A stretch of DNA of 64,000 nt from NCBI GenBank assembly GCA_944548615.1, contig OX155964.1, forward strand, positions 16,658,653-16,722,652. The letters run 5' to 3'. Origin of the DNA: Micropterix aruncella (Eukaryota > Arthropoda > Insecta > Lepidoptera > Micropterigidae). Of this stretch, positions 11,263 through 22,640 are shown one piece after another. Numbering within the stretch: position 1 is the stretch's first letter; every line of letters begins with the position of its first letter. Both the position numbers and the translations under genes were made by a program. Under the pieces are notes generated by a model. It ran no database searches. It saw nothing but the letters and a program-made list of their open reading frames with translations, and was not told the origin of the DNA.

Positions 11263-11690
11263 TTCGGTTTTCTTTACATAAAAATTTGTATATTATTTAG
11301 CGCCTAGTAGGTCTGTTATTTCTATGGGGTCATTTTAATCTACAAAATCTTTGCCTACGGTGTCTAGAAGAGCCTCTTATAAAGATATTCATCCATGAAT
11401 GAGAGGAAATCTATCAGTGAAAATTTGCTAGAAAGGTAAAGGGAGGGCGGCAACGGGGTTCTGGGCGATTCGCCTAGGGCGTCAAATTTTCTCGGACCGG
11501 CGCTTACGCATGACCCTTTCAATGAGGTAGCCCCTGAGGCGTGATTTAAATTGGGGATTTTTTCGATCTCTACATAATTAGTTTTCCGGCCCACTAACCA
11601 ACCAGAAGGGAAAGTATTGTGAAGGCGCTAAAATCTGTTTTCGAGATGAAGACAGAAATATTTATTTTCAGCCTCGAGACACGATTAAGA
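11263..11690. other. no recognisable gene
   Basis: Unique-looking DNA. A 76-codon minus frame (11364-11594) has no recognisable domain. Confidence 0.5.
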
Positions 11691-11734
11691 CCATTTCCAA
11701 ACTAAAGTCTGTCTGTGACTCTGTGTGAGTGTGT

Positions 11735-11784
<50 letters not shown>

Positions 11785-11880
11785 CTGTCTTGTACGTAAA
11801 CCTCCACGATAGCGTGAGTTAAAGAGTTAAGAATCATGTCAAGAGTTAGAGAGATGGTTAAAATTCGTCCACCAGGGCGC
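11691..11880. repeat. GT-microsatellite-containing repeat, copy 1
   Basis: The opening ACGATTAAGACCATTTCC followed by ACTAAA, a (GT)n tract at 11737-11778, and then a CGATAG…AAGAGTTAGA stretch matches 54790-54947 (ACGATTAGGACCATTTCC, GT tract, CGACGATAG, GGCAAGAGTTTAGA). So the microsatellite is part of a dispersed repeat, not an isolated expansion. Confidence 0.75.
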
Positions 11881-13989
11881 ATTAGTCATATATCATCTTG
11901 AAATTTAGTACACAGATGCATCCTTTGGCCGAAATCACATTGCCACATTTTGGTGGGAACTAATGGGCCCTGTTGCAGTTGGCCACTAAGACTCATATGA
12001 TCAGACCCATATATTCTAAACTCAAACTTTCTAATGGCATTTTTCACTCATTAAAATTAAAGAAAATCGAAATTAAAGCCCCATTTCCATGTAGTCTTTT
12101 TCGCCAATTTATTTAATGAAGCATTAAACATTTCAATTTGGATAACAATGGGGCAATTCCGGCTCGCTGCTCCCAAAACACCCATCGTTTATGTCTGCCT
12201 CCTGCATTTGAATTGAAGGTCGCGAGGCCTCTATTTTCAATTTCATTAAATACTAGAATAATACTAGTACTTCGCTCGGAAACCTGAGAAATCAGTTTTC
12301 TGCGGCAGCCATTCTGCGGCAGTTTTCTTAAGATGAAAGCAGAAAAGCATTGCTTTTCGCAAATGACATTTTGTCGTCTCAAATTTCGACATCTTCGAAG
12401 CTAACAAAATTACCGTTGTTGACACTTTAACGAAATGACACAGACTGATAATTGAAGCCTAATGATGACGCTTTGACATGAAGTATTTTGCAATTTGGTA
12501 AATACCTAACTAGAAATATAAGTTACGGTATTTCTTAGGAAATCGAAGTTTATGTATATGTGTATGTTTATATTTTGTGTATGTGTGTATACTAGTATGT
12601 TATATTAGTATGTATATTTATTTTAAATATGTATTCATTGTATTTATGTATTACTATGTATTGGTGTTATGTTTAATAATAATTTCTTATTACTATTTTT
12701 TTGTATGTTGGTATAACTCGTTGTATTATGCAAGAATGAATGTTTCGAACTTTATTCCAAAAATAATTATGTAGCCGAACGTCATACCTGTCAGCTCGCA
12801 ATATCCTAAGTCACATATCAGCATCCCTAGATACGGGCGTTTTTGCTCAGTTAGTTATGCGATGTGCCAACGGCTATGGGTTCAACTTGTTTTTCCTGCA
12901 CGTTTTATTGTTGTATACCAAATAGCATAGGCATTCTTCTGTAAATCATGTTGTTTAAAATAAATAAATATCGTTATAACTTCCTGGTGTGGTGGTTTCG
13001 ACCGTAAAAGTTCACTGTACTCTCAAATGCTAAAATGTAGCCGTGACGTTACCGACTGAATGAGGCTTCATTATCGAGTATTATGTAAGCTGTATAAGAA
13101 GCACATATGATAACAGTCTTTTCTGGACGATTCAGACATTTCGCCCTGCAGTAGCATCATTAATACTAGCGTTTTCACATTACGATGTGGTAGGATTCAG
13201 TGCAATACTGTTACTGTTTTAACATTGCGTGCAATAGCATTACGTCTAATCGACGATACGTGGCTTTCTTACGCAAACATGACGTAATATACATATTATG
13301 TTGGAGTGCGACATAATTAGTCTAGCAATTACATGTGAAATTATTTTTCTCGTGTAAGGCTGCAACAAGCCAATGCAGACAATACGGTGAGTCATTGCGC
13401 ACCACTCGTTCGTCCACTTATTAAGATTGAGATGTTATTCAAGGAAACGGATCATCCATCTGCCACCATAAGCCTACCCTACCTCTAGCCTATCCCGACA
13501 GGCGCTCGTTTCACAATGCCCATTGATTCCAGGGAAGGAAATTTAGTCTATCCTGTATTATACCGGTCAGCAACAGGGAAATAAGCCCATTGAAGTTAGG
13601 TACATATTTTACCATTCGATTCTCTGACTGATATACCTATATCTTGTCTCATTAGCGACGATAACGATATCTGTGCCTTTTATAGCAGCCTTTCTTACCC
13701 CTGGGGATAATGAGGATTACTCATACTACCACAATATTATGACGATACTATTATTAGTATAAAGATCCATTATGCGGCGCCGTTATACAGGCCCAATTCT
13801 CTATTATCAAATGGCTCTATTATCAAATCGCTAAGCGACTCCCAGGGAGTTGCAGGATATCTAAAGATAAAAATCGAAAATATTACAAAATCTTTTTTTT
13901 GGTGCATCTTGCGTATCCCCATGTTAGTACTTAATTAAATAAATCTGTTCATACTTATTTTTCATTCTTTTTATTTACAAGTATTTAGA
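11881..13989. other. no recognisable gene
   Basis: Unique AT-rich DNA. The 12540-12770 part is T/GTAT-rich low-complexity sequence whose 65-codon frame is not credible. No exon-like frame, repeat copy or RNA gene seen. Confidence 0.5.
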
Positions 13990-14071
13990 GATAGCCTAAG
14001 GAGGGGGGTGGTGGCATAATAGTTTTTTTTTTACCAAAAGGTGGGTCACGATCTAACAAAGGTTTAAAAAC
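13990..14071. mobile_element. hAT-like right terminus relic
   Basis: Read on the minus strand, this begins AGTGTTTTTAAACCTTTGTT and continues GATCGTGACCCACCTTTTGG, which resembles the terminus of a hAT element (CAGTGTTTTTAAACC…). The other end is not identifiable. The family A insertion that follows lies just past this end. Confidence 0.4.
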
Positions 14072-14084
14072 ACTCCTCTACGCA

Positions 14085-15429
14085 ACTAGGGTTGTCGACT
14101 ACAGCGAGCAAGCCCGACCCCTCAGGAAGTTTTAACGATTATTCGTTCTATCTCCCTGTAGTGAGCGCAGAAGACTTAGGGCAAAAACAGTCCACCGTCT
14201 AGCTCCGCCACAAACCCGTAAGAGGCCAACGCCTTAACCGCGAGATAGCCAGTGTTACCCAGCGGGCTTGCACTCACGCCCTTACATCCAATTGCGACCA
14301 GATTACTCCAGTCTCTCGATTGGTTACGAGTTCGAGGTCGCTTGCGCGGTCTTCTCCCTTACGAAGCGGTGAAACCGTGTATACCGATTCTATCGCGGAC
14401 CACGGCATCCTTTGCCCGGCTGTTCACCCAGGATCGGGTAGCCGATGGTCGTTTCAAGAGCAGTCGCCGTTAGGTCCGCAACCACCCCCGCTCTATAGGA
14501 AACAGTACTGCTTCCAGACTCCCCCGACTGTTAGTCAGAGTTGGGGGGCTAACGGGCCCATGATAAGTTGGCCACGATGACCCATGTGTTCAGGGTCGGT
14601 CACACTCACGGGTCAACCCCCATCCGACGGCCTCCACGCGCGGGGTGCGAACCTGGGTAGGACACTGGGTCAACCAGTCTCCCCTGGGAATCAAACCTCT
14701 GGCGCTCCTGGACGGTCTGCGCACCGAGCGGCGCAAGCCAATCGATTATGCTCTCCGACTAACAGTCGGGGGAGTCTGGGAACTGTATTGTTTCCTATAG
14801 AGCGGGGGTGGTTGTGTACCTTATGGCGACTGCTCTTGAATTGACCATTGGCCAACCGATCCTGGGTGAACAGCCGGGCAAAGGACGCCTTGGCCCGCGA
14901 TAGTTTCGGTGTACTCCGTTTCACCGCTTCATAAGGGAGAGGACCGCGCAAGCGACCTCGGAACCAGAGACCGGAGAAATCTGGTCACAATTGGTAGTTA
15001 GGGCGCGAGTGCCGCCCGCCAGGTAACTTACCTGGCTACTCGCGGTAAGGCGTTGGCTTCTAACGGGTTGTGGCGTAGCTAGCGTCGGATTTGTTATGTC
15101 CAAAGTCTTCTACGCTCACTGCACGGTCGATAGAGCGATGAATCGTTAAAACGTCCTGCGGTGACGGGTTCGCCCGTTGTGGTTGACATCTCAATATGTT
15201 AGTCAGAGTGCGCAATTGATTGGCTTATGCCGCACGGTGCGCAGACCGTCCAGGAGCGCCAGAAGGTTGATTCCCAGGGGAAACTAACCATAAGGCCAGA
15301 GTCCTACCCAGGCTCGCATTTCATGCGTGGAGGTCGTCGGATAGGTGTTGACCCGTGAGTGTGACCAACCCTGAACATAATGGGTCTTTGTGGCCAACTC
15401 AGCAAGGGCCCATTAACTCCCTACGCCCT
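14085..15429 (+). mobile_element. family A, outer copy, split by an inverted family A copy
   Basis: The 13-mer ACTCCTCTACGCA flanks the whole block (14072-14084 and 15430-15442). The outer copy runs forward from TTGTCGACTACAGCG (14091) to about 14541 and resumes at 15197 with GTTAGTCAGAGTGCGC. It then ends with CCCATTAACTCCC near 15420. The interruption is a complete second copy in the opposite orientation. Variable-length target duplications point to target-primed (LINE/SINE-type) integration. Protein function: none assigned. A 73-codon frame at 14252-14473 recurs in other copies (see findings). Confidence 0.88.
14542..15196 (-). mobile_element. family A, inner copy (655 bp) inside the outer copy
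   Basis: It is bounded by TGTTAGTCAGAGT at 14529-14541 and 15197-15209, a perfect 13-bp target duplication lying inside family A sequence. The copy is complete and reversed: its minus strand starts at the GTCAACCACAACGGG end and finishes with GGGCCCGTTAG near 14550. Joining the flanks at the duplication regenerates an uninterrupted outer copy. It is therefore younger than the outer insertion. Confidence 0.9.
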
Positions 15430-15442
15430 ACTCCTCTACGCA

Positions 15443-16200
15443 GTTTGAAGTTCGCGACGCCCCGGATCTACGATATTTACCGATATTTGACGTTACTGTG
15501 ACTCTCGACGCTCTCTAGGAAACCAACTCCGATGGTTTTTATAGACATTTAATATTTACGCGGCGACAGGCGAGGGTTGAAAACCCCGCCCACCACCCGG
15601 GCAGTTCTAACGACGTGGGTCGTTTTATCTGCCCAGGATGTCATGCAACGACAATCTCACGCGTGCCGGAAGGGTAGCGCGTGAGGGGTGAGCGAACGGA
15701 GATCTTAGGAAGGATTTTCCGGGCTTCAGCCCCCGCCGGCACCCCGTAAACCGTTTATTTAAACTTTAAAATGTTTACAATTATTACTTAATTACTAAAC
15801 TAAACTAGGCGACTAAGTGGTAACATATTTCATTATTTATATAGTATAATATTATTTTTATTTCAATGATGAGGCGGTGGAAGGTATGCTCCATGCGGCG
15901 TGTCGAAAAAAAAATTAAAACAAGCAGCAAACGGCAGGGGCGCCGTCGGAGACGTCGACGACCGGGATCCTGTGAAAGGGCACGCACCCACAGGGGCGAT
16001 TTGGGACGATACAGTACGGGCGACTTCGGATGACATGGTTTTTATAGACAACGTTTTGGTGACGTCACCCAAGGCTGATAAGGGCACCGCTTTCTTAGGA
16101 AAAAAAAGCTTAACTATGACGACATACGCGTCAACGCGTACTGTGTTAAATCTGTATTCGAAGACAGCAATTTGACGGTTTCAAACGCAGCTCTGTCGTG
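15443..16200. other. unassigned GC-richer segment with open frames
   Basis: Less AT-rich than its surroundings. Overlapping frames exist on both strands, the longest being 91 codons at 15900-16175 (+), which starts MSKKKLKQAANGRG and contains DPVKGHAPTGAIWDDTV. I recognise no domain. ATGGTTTTTATAGACA recurs at about 15532 and 16034. The block resembles a fragment of a transposon more than a host exon, but no termini were found. Confidence 0.4.
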
Positions 16201-18195
16201 TTATGACAAAACACTACAAATTTAAAATGGCTGTTTAGAATGGGATTATAAGTTTTTTACAACTTATTCATTTAAGTAACCTACCATATAAGCATTTATA
16301 ATTATATATCGTAGTAGATTGCTCAGCTTCATAGTACGATTTGCCAACCTTTCCGAATCGGCGAAATGCAGGTGGCGCTGATATCATTGACGGACAAACT
16401 AATAGAAATTTATTAGGCCATCTACATTGATAATGAAGGGTTTATTTTTAAAAAGGACAAGTGATTACAAAAACCCGATAATTTAATCAATAATATTCAT
16501 TTGTTAGTGTCATATATCGCATTTTTTATATAGGCTGATTGCATCACAGAAATAATTCCGAGGGATATAATGCAATATATTAATTGGTTTATCTGAACAT
16601 TGCGTAATTTTTACGTATTGAAACCTGTATACTAAATGAAAAATTTACATCTTTATTTTTGTTATTATATAAATATTTTTTACCGTATAGACGTGTTTAA
16701 AGCGCCATCAACACTGCACCACCATACTGTTACACCACGAAAGTCGCCATATTGAACATAATAATAAAAGATTAATGATTTTTTAACTATATTTGGCATC
16801 TACACATTGCGTTTCCTTGTAAAATCCTGGTTGCCAAATTTTAATACGATTTTGATCAATCTAGTACGGTATACTCGTATAATCAATGCTACAAGCCTGA
16901 TTTCGCTTGTTATACAAAATAGCTGGCAATGTTTCTGTTTAGTTTTTTAAAGCAGAAAATACATATATGTAAAATACTTGAAATAAATGAAACAGATATC
17001 GTAGATTACTTTCAACTCTGTAACTACAAAATACTGTAGCTCAATTTACAGTCTTTAGTCTTGACAAGACAGCGCTGAGCTGCCGTGTCATGTGTTTCCC
17101 TACCCTTGCGAATTTTCACAGCTGCGTACCAGCCGCTCTTGAATTGTCGCGTCGTAATTTTAGCCAAAACATTTGTTTTCGCTTTTTCGTGGGTTTAAAG
17201 TGTCTCGAGACTGTTTATAATTTTAATTATATTGATTTCTAGGTATATACATGTCATATTTCAATAAAACCTATAAAATTCTTTTACAAAAATGTATGAT
17301 GGTGTATTTTTAATACTTTTGGCATTTTCTAGTATAACGCGGTATGTTATCTGCAAAGCCTCAGGGTTTTTTGAAATTTTAAAATGGGACCACACTACCT
17401 GGTGTTTAACCGTTTAACATTTAACCCCTTGTCTACTTCTAATTGCACGTTATAAAATGCCTGTAATTACACCGGCTGCCTTTCATTTAAAAAAACCTAA
17501 CATATCCCTAACAAACCTAATTTTATCCATTTTATTCCCTAGTAAATAAAACCATTAAGGTTTTTATTTGTATATGCTTTTAGGGCTCCCGTTGTAGGTA
17601 CATATGGTGTTTTTGTCATTTTCTCGCGAAAGCATCTCTTAAATCCGCTTGAATGCCCCTTATTACCGTCCTTAACTATATCGCCCCTTCTCGTCCTTAA
17701 CATTGTCTTCCTTGAGCGCTACATCCACTATAGAGTGGATCATAGGATCGGCTTATTGCTACCATATCCACGCTATGTGCCACTAAATCGATTTTACGCC
17801 AATGAACCTGTTTCCTGGTGTTTATATCGGATGCTGAAAAATAGGACACAATTTCAGCTCGACGATTGGGTCAAGTTCGTTTCTTCATTAGATTAAAGTA
17901 ATATTTAAAAATAAACGAATATTATCTCAAAATTTAAAAAAAAACTGTTCGATTCGTTATTGCGCTTCTTTGCTGTGAGGAACACATTTCGTCGATAGAG
18001 AGTCGCAAATGATTTTACAAGAGAGCGTTTTAAAGGGTCTGGCAAGTTTGTTTGCAAATATTTTTTTTTTTTCATATTTTGGGATTCTTTTTAAAAGGAT
18101 TGAAACCTTTACCGGTGATAATATACATAATTATATGAACACCTGCAACGTAGATTATGTTATCTAAATAAAAATGGATGTTGATATATTTGTAT
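16201..18195. other. no recognisable gene
   Basis: AT-rich unique sequence with no conserved frame, repeat copy or RNA gene identified. Confidence 0.5.
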
Positions 18196-18376
18196 GTCTC
18201 TTAATAGCATCGACATTTGGCCGATAACCATGAAAGTTGGCACATACAGATACATATTTTCTTAGGGATGATTTTTATGATATTCGCTTTGTTGTAACTC
18301 GCCACTAGATGGAGCTGCGGCACATCAAATTCTATTCCGTTCAACCGATCGCCATGAAAATTGGTATACATAGGTA
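18196..18376 (-). repeat. repeat E, copy 1 (left half), interrupted by hAT element
   Basis: It reads ATTTGGCCGATAACCATGAAA and later CGATCGCCATGAAAATTGG, with a TATACATAGGTA end. The other half continues at 19136-19190 with TTTGAGTGCGGATATCAC and ends ACGCCGGGTAATACCACTAG. In the opposite orientation, 62840-63125 carries the same sequence without interruption. The sequence resembles the 3'-tail class of RTE-type LINEs (GGTATTACCCGGCG…). Confidence 0.8.
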
Positions 18377-19127
18377 CAGTGGCGGTTCTTTCATACAAGC
18401 CGAAAAGCCGAGCTTGCCTTCTCTTTAAAATCTTCTTAAAAATGTCGCTAAACTAATATATGAATTTGTGAGCGCCTATTGCTATCTAGCGGGCACAAAT
18501 CGCTCCACGCGACAACACAGCTTATCGACAAAGCGTCAATTCGCTGCAATCTCACCGTGTTCAGTTAAGCTAGTCATCTCGCTCGCACACATGGTCTTTC
18601 AACGGGGCTTTCAAAATCAGTGGTCCTCTCATTCTAACCTGAGGCAAATTACGCAAAACAATATAATATGTATCTATACGAGTTTTGTATTGACGTTTAA
18701 GACAGGCTTGCTTTATGGAAGTAGAATGCGAGCGTGTTTCGTATTTAGTTCCGCTTCTTTTAAACAAGTGACCCACATTTTTTTAATGTATAATTTCATG
18801 TGATATTTGGTTTTTATTGCCTGATAAACAATGAAGGAAATTGTCCCTTGTGGTGAGTTCTGTCTTAACTTGATTTCACTCGCTCGAGCAAATTAAACGG
18901 CATTTCTTAAAGCCACCGCAGGTATGCGACTGCTGATAAGTATATGTTAAATTCTGTCTATCAGTAGCATGCCTTCAGTGTGCTTTATTGAATCTACGAC
19001 ACAAGCAGTAAATTTCAAACTGAATATTTAAGAGTAAAGAGGTACCACTTTTTTAATATAAAAGGCGTAAAAAACACAAAAAGTTATGTCGGGCTTGTCC
19101 CATTCACCAACCCTGGGCATGCCACTG
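18377..19127. mobile_element. non-autonomous hAT element, 8-bp TSD CATAGGTA
   Basis: It begins CAGTGGCGGTTCTTTCATAC and ends in the complement of CAGTGGCATGCCCAGGG, so the terminal repeat is short (CAGTGGC) with a shared subterminal ACAAGCC. CATAGGTA occurs directly on both sides (18369-18376, 19128-19135). The 751-base interior encodes nothing recognisable. A 111-codon frame at 18468-18803 has no transposase motif. An 8-bp duplication with CAG…CTG ends defines hAT. An uninterrupted copy of its target is present at 62845-62915. Confidence 0.92.
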
Positions 19128-19190
19128 CATAGGTATTTGAGTGCGGATATCACACAGGCAACGCCGGGTAATACCACTAGTCACATATAA

Positions 19191-19589
19191 ATATTTTTAT
19201 GTTCCACCATAAGCCGACTTCCGACCACGGCTAAGGCGAAATAAGATCCGGCCACAAGGATAAAATTTACGATAGATACGTCCCGTGTTTGACATCATAT
19301 TATTATTCACCAGAGAATTTCGTCAGATTACCATTGAATATTATCCTTCAGTACCATCCATCGCCTCGAGGGATATCAAATGTCGTTTGAGACAATAAAT
19401 AACATCAAGACAATCTATTTTCTCATTCTCAGAGTTTGGATTCCTGGAAGGACCGTTGTCGTTTCTTAATTATTTTTACGACACGTGCCATCACTTTTGT
19501 GTTCTGGTAACGTGTCTTGTTTTATTAGGTAACCTTTCATTGTTTTTACAAGCTTTCATTTATCTTGCAATGTTCGTATGTAATTAAGT
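19191..19589. other. no recognisable gene
   Basis: AT-rich unique DNA leading into repeat C. Nothing identified. Confidence 0.5.
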
Positions 19590-20720
19590 TGACCGTTTCA
19601 ATTTTTGTAAACCACTTTCAACCACTTGCTGTTATCCGATTGAGCTGAAATTTGGCATACTTGTAATGTAAGTTCGGTGACAAGGGAATATTATGGTCGC
19701 ATGCAATATGCCCTCGATTTTATTTGATGATGGAGCCGGATTCCCGGCGGGCAAATGGTAGCACAACTAGAACTGTCGACTACAACGGGTGACCCCGCCA
19801 CCTCAGGAAGTTTTAACGAAATTTGATCGTTCTCTCTCCCGCGAGGTGAGCGCAGAAAACTTAGGACAAAACAGTCCACCGTCAAACTCAGCGAGATAGC
19901 CAGGTATGTTACCAAGCTGGCCGACCCTCACGCCCTTACTACCAGTTGCAACCAGATTACTCCGGTCTCCCGACTGGTTACGGCTTCGAGGTCGCTTACG
20001 CTGTCCTCTCCCTTACGTAGCGGTGAAACGGTGTCTACCGAATCTATCGCGGACCACGGTATCCTTTTCCCGGCTCTTCACCCGGAATCACGCAGCCGAT
20101 GGTCGTTTCAAGAGCAGTCGCCGTAAGGTCAACAACTACCCCCGTTATATAGGAGACAGTACTGTTTCCAGGCTCCCCCGACTGTTAGTCAGAATGCACA
20201 ATCGATTGGCTGACGCCGCACGGTGCGCAGACCAGAAGATGACTCCTGGGGCAAACGTGGAGGCCGCCGGATGGGTGTTGACCCGTGAGTGTGACCGAAC
20301 TTGAACAAATGGGTCTTCGTGGCCAACTCCAACAGGGCCCATTAGCTCCCAAATGGTAGGACAGTCGAATTTTTGGCTAGTATATTTTGTTATCAAGAGT
20401 ACTTTCCATTACACATGAGGAGAGACTGAATTTGGAGCCGGAAGGTTGCCACTGGAGCTCCCTGATGGAAAGTGCTAAGATAGTCGAGTTTGGGCTCGTC
20501 TTTTTTGTTGTCTTGAGTACTTTCCATTACACATAATGACGAGGGTCTGAATATGGTGGCGAAAGTTTGCAATTAGAACTCTCTGATGGAAAGTGTTAAA
20601 ATAGTCGGAGTTCGTTTGTTTTGTTGTGATGAGTACTTTTTTTTACGCATAATGGCGAGGGTCTGAAGATAGAAACTGGGGATTGCCCCCGGAACTTGCT
20701 GATGGAAAGTAAAGCTTGCT
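19590..20720 (+). repeat. repeat C, copy 1, with ~115-124-bp units, split by family A
   Basis: It opens with ACCACTTTCAACCACTTGC and GATTGAGCTGAAATTTGGC. After the family A insertion it continues with three units containing GATGGAAAGT, TAGTCGAGTTTGGGCTCG and ACTTTCCATTACACAT. Unit starts lie near 20462, 20586 and 20701. The same repeat in reverse lies at 47905-48420 without interruption. I recognise this array type from lepidopteran genomes. Non-coding. Confidence 0.82.
19762..20349 (+). mobile_element. family A copy (588 bp) inserted in repeat C
   Basis: CAAATGGTAG flanks it at 19752-19761 and 20350-20359, and the match continues as (G/C)ACA. It starts with CTGTCGACTACAACGGG and ends GGGCCCATTAGCTCC. 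It carries a 132-codon frame (19906-20304) in the same register as frames in other family A copies. The reversed repeat C copy at 48.2 kb shows the empty site (CTGTCCTACCATTTG). Confidence 0.9.
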
Positions 20721-21955
20721 TTTAAAATAACGGGATGCATATCCAGGTATATTTGGTTAACGGAAGCGTATTATGTAGCTAAGGGCGGCCATATTGTTGT
20801 TCCAGAGTTAAATCCCCTTTCAGGCATACTTCCGCTCCAGCAGGAGGTTTAATATAAATAAGCGTAAAGTTATCCGAGTAAAAATGGCCGACAAAAGGTA
20901 TTATAATGTAAACAAATTTTATACGTTTATATTAAGGTTAAGATTATTTATTATTTATATATTAGTAAATTAAATATTATTTTCATTTTTTTATTCATTA
21001 ACATTCATATTTGGTATATTAAGAAGATTTGTTGTAATACCGTAATCTAAAAAGTATAAAAACATCGGCTGACAGTCCATGAGAATATAAACAATAAAAT
21101 CTTGCAATGTAAACCTTCCATAGCATAGGGGCTACCTAGTTAGAACTGTTCAAAATATGAACCTCATATAAATTACTGCTTAATAAATAATATATAAATA
21201 AACGAAATTTAAAATTTAAAGAAAAATAATGTGTCTACTCAAGTAAAACGTATAATTCAGACTTATTTATTAATAGCTGCTCCCTTTTCCGCCGTCCTAT
21301 AAACGTGTTCTTCTTCTGTTTCTTCTGAAAATTAAATCTCTGACACCCTATAATTCAATACGCTTAATTTTAAATTAATCCACTTTTTCATTAAACACCT
21401 GAGCCGTAATTAATTAGAGAAATAAATTAAAATTGAAAGGAGATATTCAAGAAAAACAGACCGGAGAATAGCGCGTAAAACGTAAATAATGTCAATTAAT
21501 GAATGGCATAGTCAGAAAAGGGAAATCGTCGGATGAGAGGAATATAATGACGAAGAATGGTTCAAAGAGACGAATGAAGACCAAACACTAAACAGACCAA
21601 TCACTAATTCAAATAGTAATTGGGACTAATTATATCAAACATTTCTAGCAGCAGACTTGCTGTTAATTAATTATTTTAATTTGCAGGAAAATGCAGAGGA
21701 ACATGGAAAATTTGGGTAATAAATCTACCGCTTTGTAATAATGTCGAGATTGTTATATGGTAGTTATATAATCTCGTGCTCTCATAGCAAAAAAAAATGG
21801 AATGGACGAATGATTCAGACAGACTAATCTTGTCTGAGCTGTTCTTTATAGTCTATCTGTCGCTTTTATATTTTCCTGTTGTTTGCCGTTCCGTACCAAA
21901 GCTTACAAACGAAACCATACTGCTGAGATTCAGTCAACGTAACCACATTGAGACA
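20721..21955. other. no recognisable gene
   Basis: AT-rich DNA. The short plus-strand frame at 21797-22027 (MEWTNDSDRLILSELFFIVY…) runs into a family A/B end and has no known domain. Confidence 0.5.
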
Positions 21956-22330
21956 GAACGAGCAATATCGTTAAAACTTCCTAATGTGACGGGTTCGCCC
22001 GCTGTAGTCGACACCTCCAAGTGTTAAGGGAGGGTCTAATGGTTCAGTGCAGCTTGGGCCCGATGGCCTGACTGTGTCTTCTTAGGTCAACTCAACTCAT
22101 GGTTTAGCTTTTATCCGGTAGACTCCTCGAAGAGGCACTTAACCTGGAAGGCTCACCGTGAACTCTGCCAGCGGCTGCAACCTGCAGTCGAAGACAGTTA
22201 CAAACTGCAGTCGAAGATAGTTGGAATCGGAAATGCGGATCCGGGGAACACCTCGGGCAGCTTTGGGGGGTTTGTCAAGAAGTTTTCGTACCGCCTCAGT
22301 ACTTTGCACAATTTCGCCATTGATTTGCAG
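21956..22330 (-). mobile_element. family A/B fragments, two adjacent ends
   Basis: TGTGACGGGTTCGCCCG and TGTAGTCGACACC at 21985-22015 are the end of one copy. A second partial copy begins right after with GCTTGGGCCCGATGGCC, TCATGGTTTAGC and GTAGACTCCTCGAAGAGGC (subfamily B). It fades after 22330. Inside it a short duplication, CTGCAGTCGAAGA(C/T)AGTT, occurs twice around 22185-22220. The end-to-start arrangement matches the B1/B2 junction at 40.55 kb. Confidence 0.75.
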
Positions 22331-22590
22331 AAAAAATCGTTTTTTTTTTTGTAACATTTGTCGTGAAGCAAACTGAATGGCGCTGTAGGCTGTAAAGGAT
22401 CTCTTGAGAGTAAACGAGCAGTCTATCTATATTGCCCATTAGTCTAAGGCTGTAGTGGACCGTATTAGCAACTCGGGGATATATCTTGTGGTATCTGCAT
22501 ATGAGACATAACCGTATACCGAAAGCAACTATGGATGTTGTTGACGAAATTTTTATGAGCCGAGATGTAAACCCTGAAGTACACCACAAT
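22331..22590. other. no recognisable gene
   Basis: A 97-codon minus frame overlaps this stretch (22296-22589). I recognise no domain in it. Confidence 0.4.
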
Positions 22591-22640
22591 CAGTGACGTA
22601 ACTAAGCCAGCGCAGCCGGTGCGGGGAACCGGGGTTCGCG
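22591..22640. mobile_element. solitary hAT-like terminus
   Basis: CAGTGACGTAACTAAGCCAG is a typical hAT left end. No matching right end with repeated ACCACAAT was found, so the element is truncated. Confidence 0.4.

Noticed and set aside
14542..15196. Helitron identity for family A
   Set aside because: Helitrons insert between A and T without target duplication. These copies have clear 9-16-bp duplications.
18468..18803. 111-codon frame as a host gene
   Set aside because: It lies wholly inside a non-autonomous hAT element and shows no domain.
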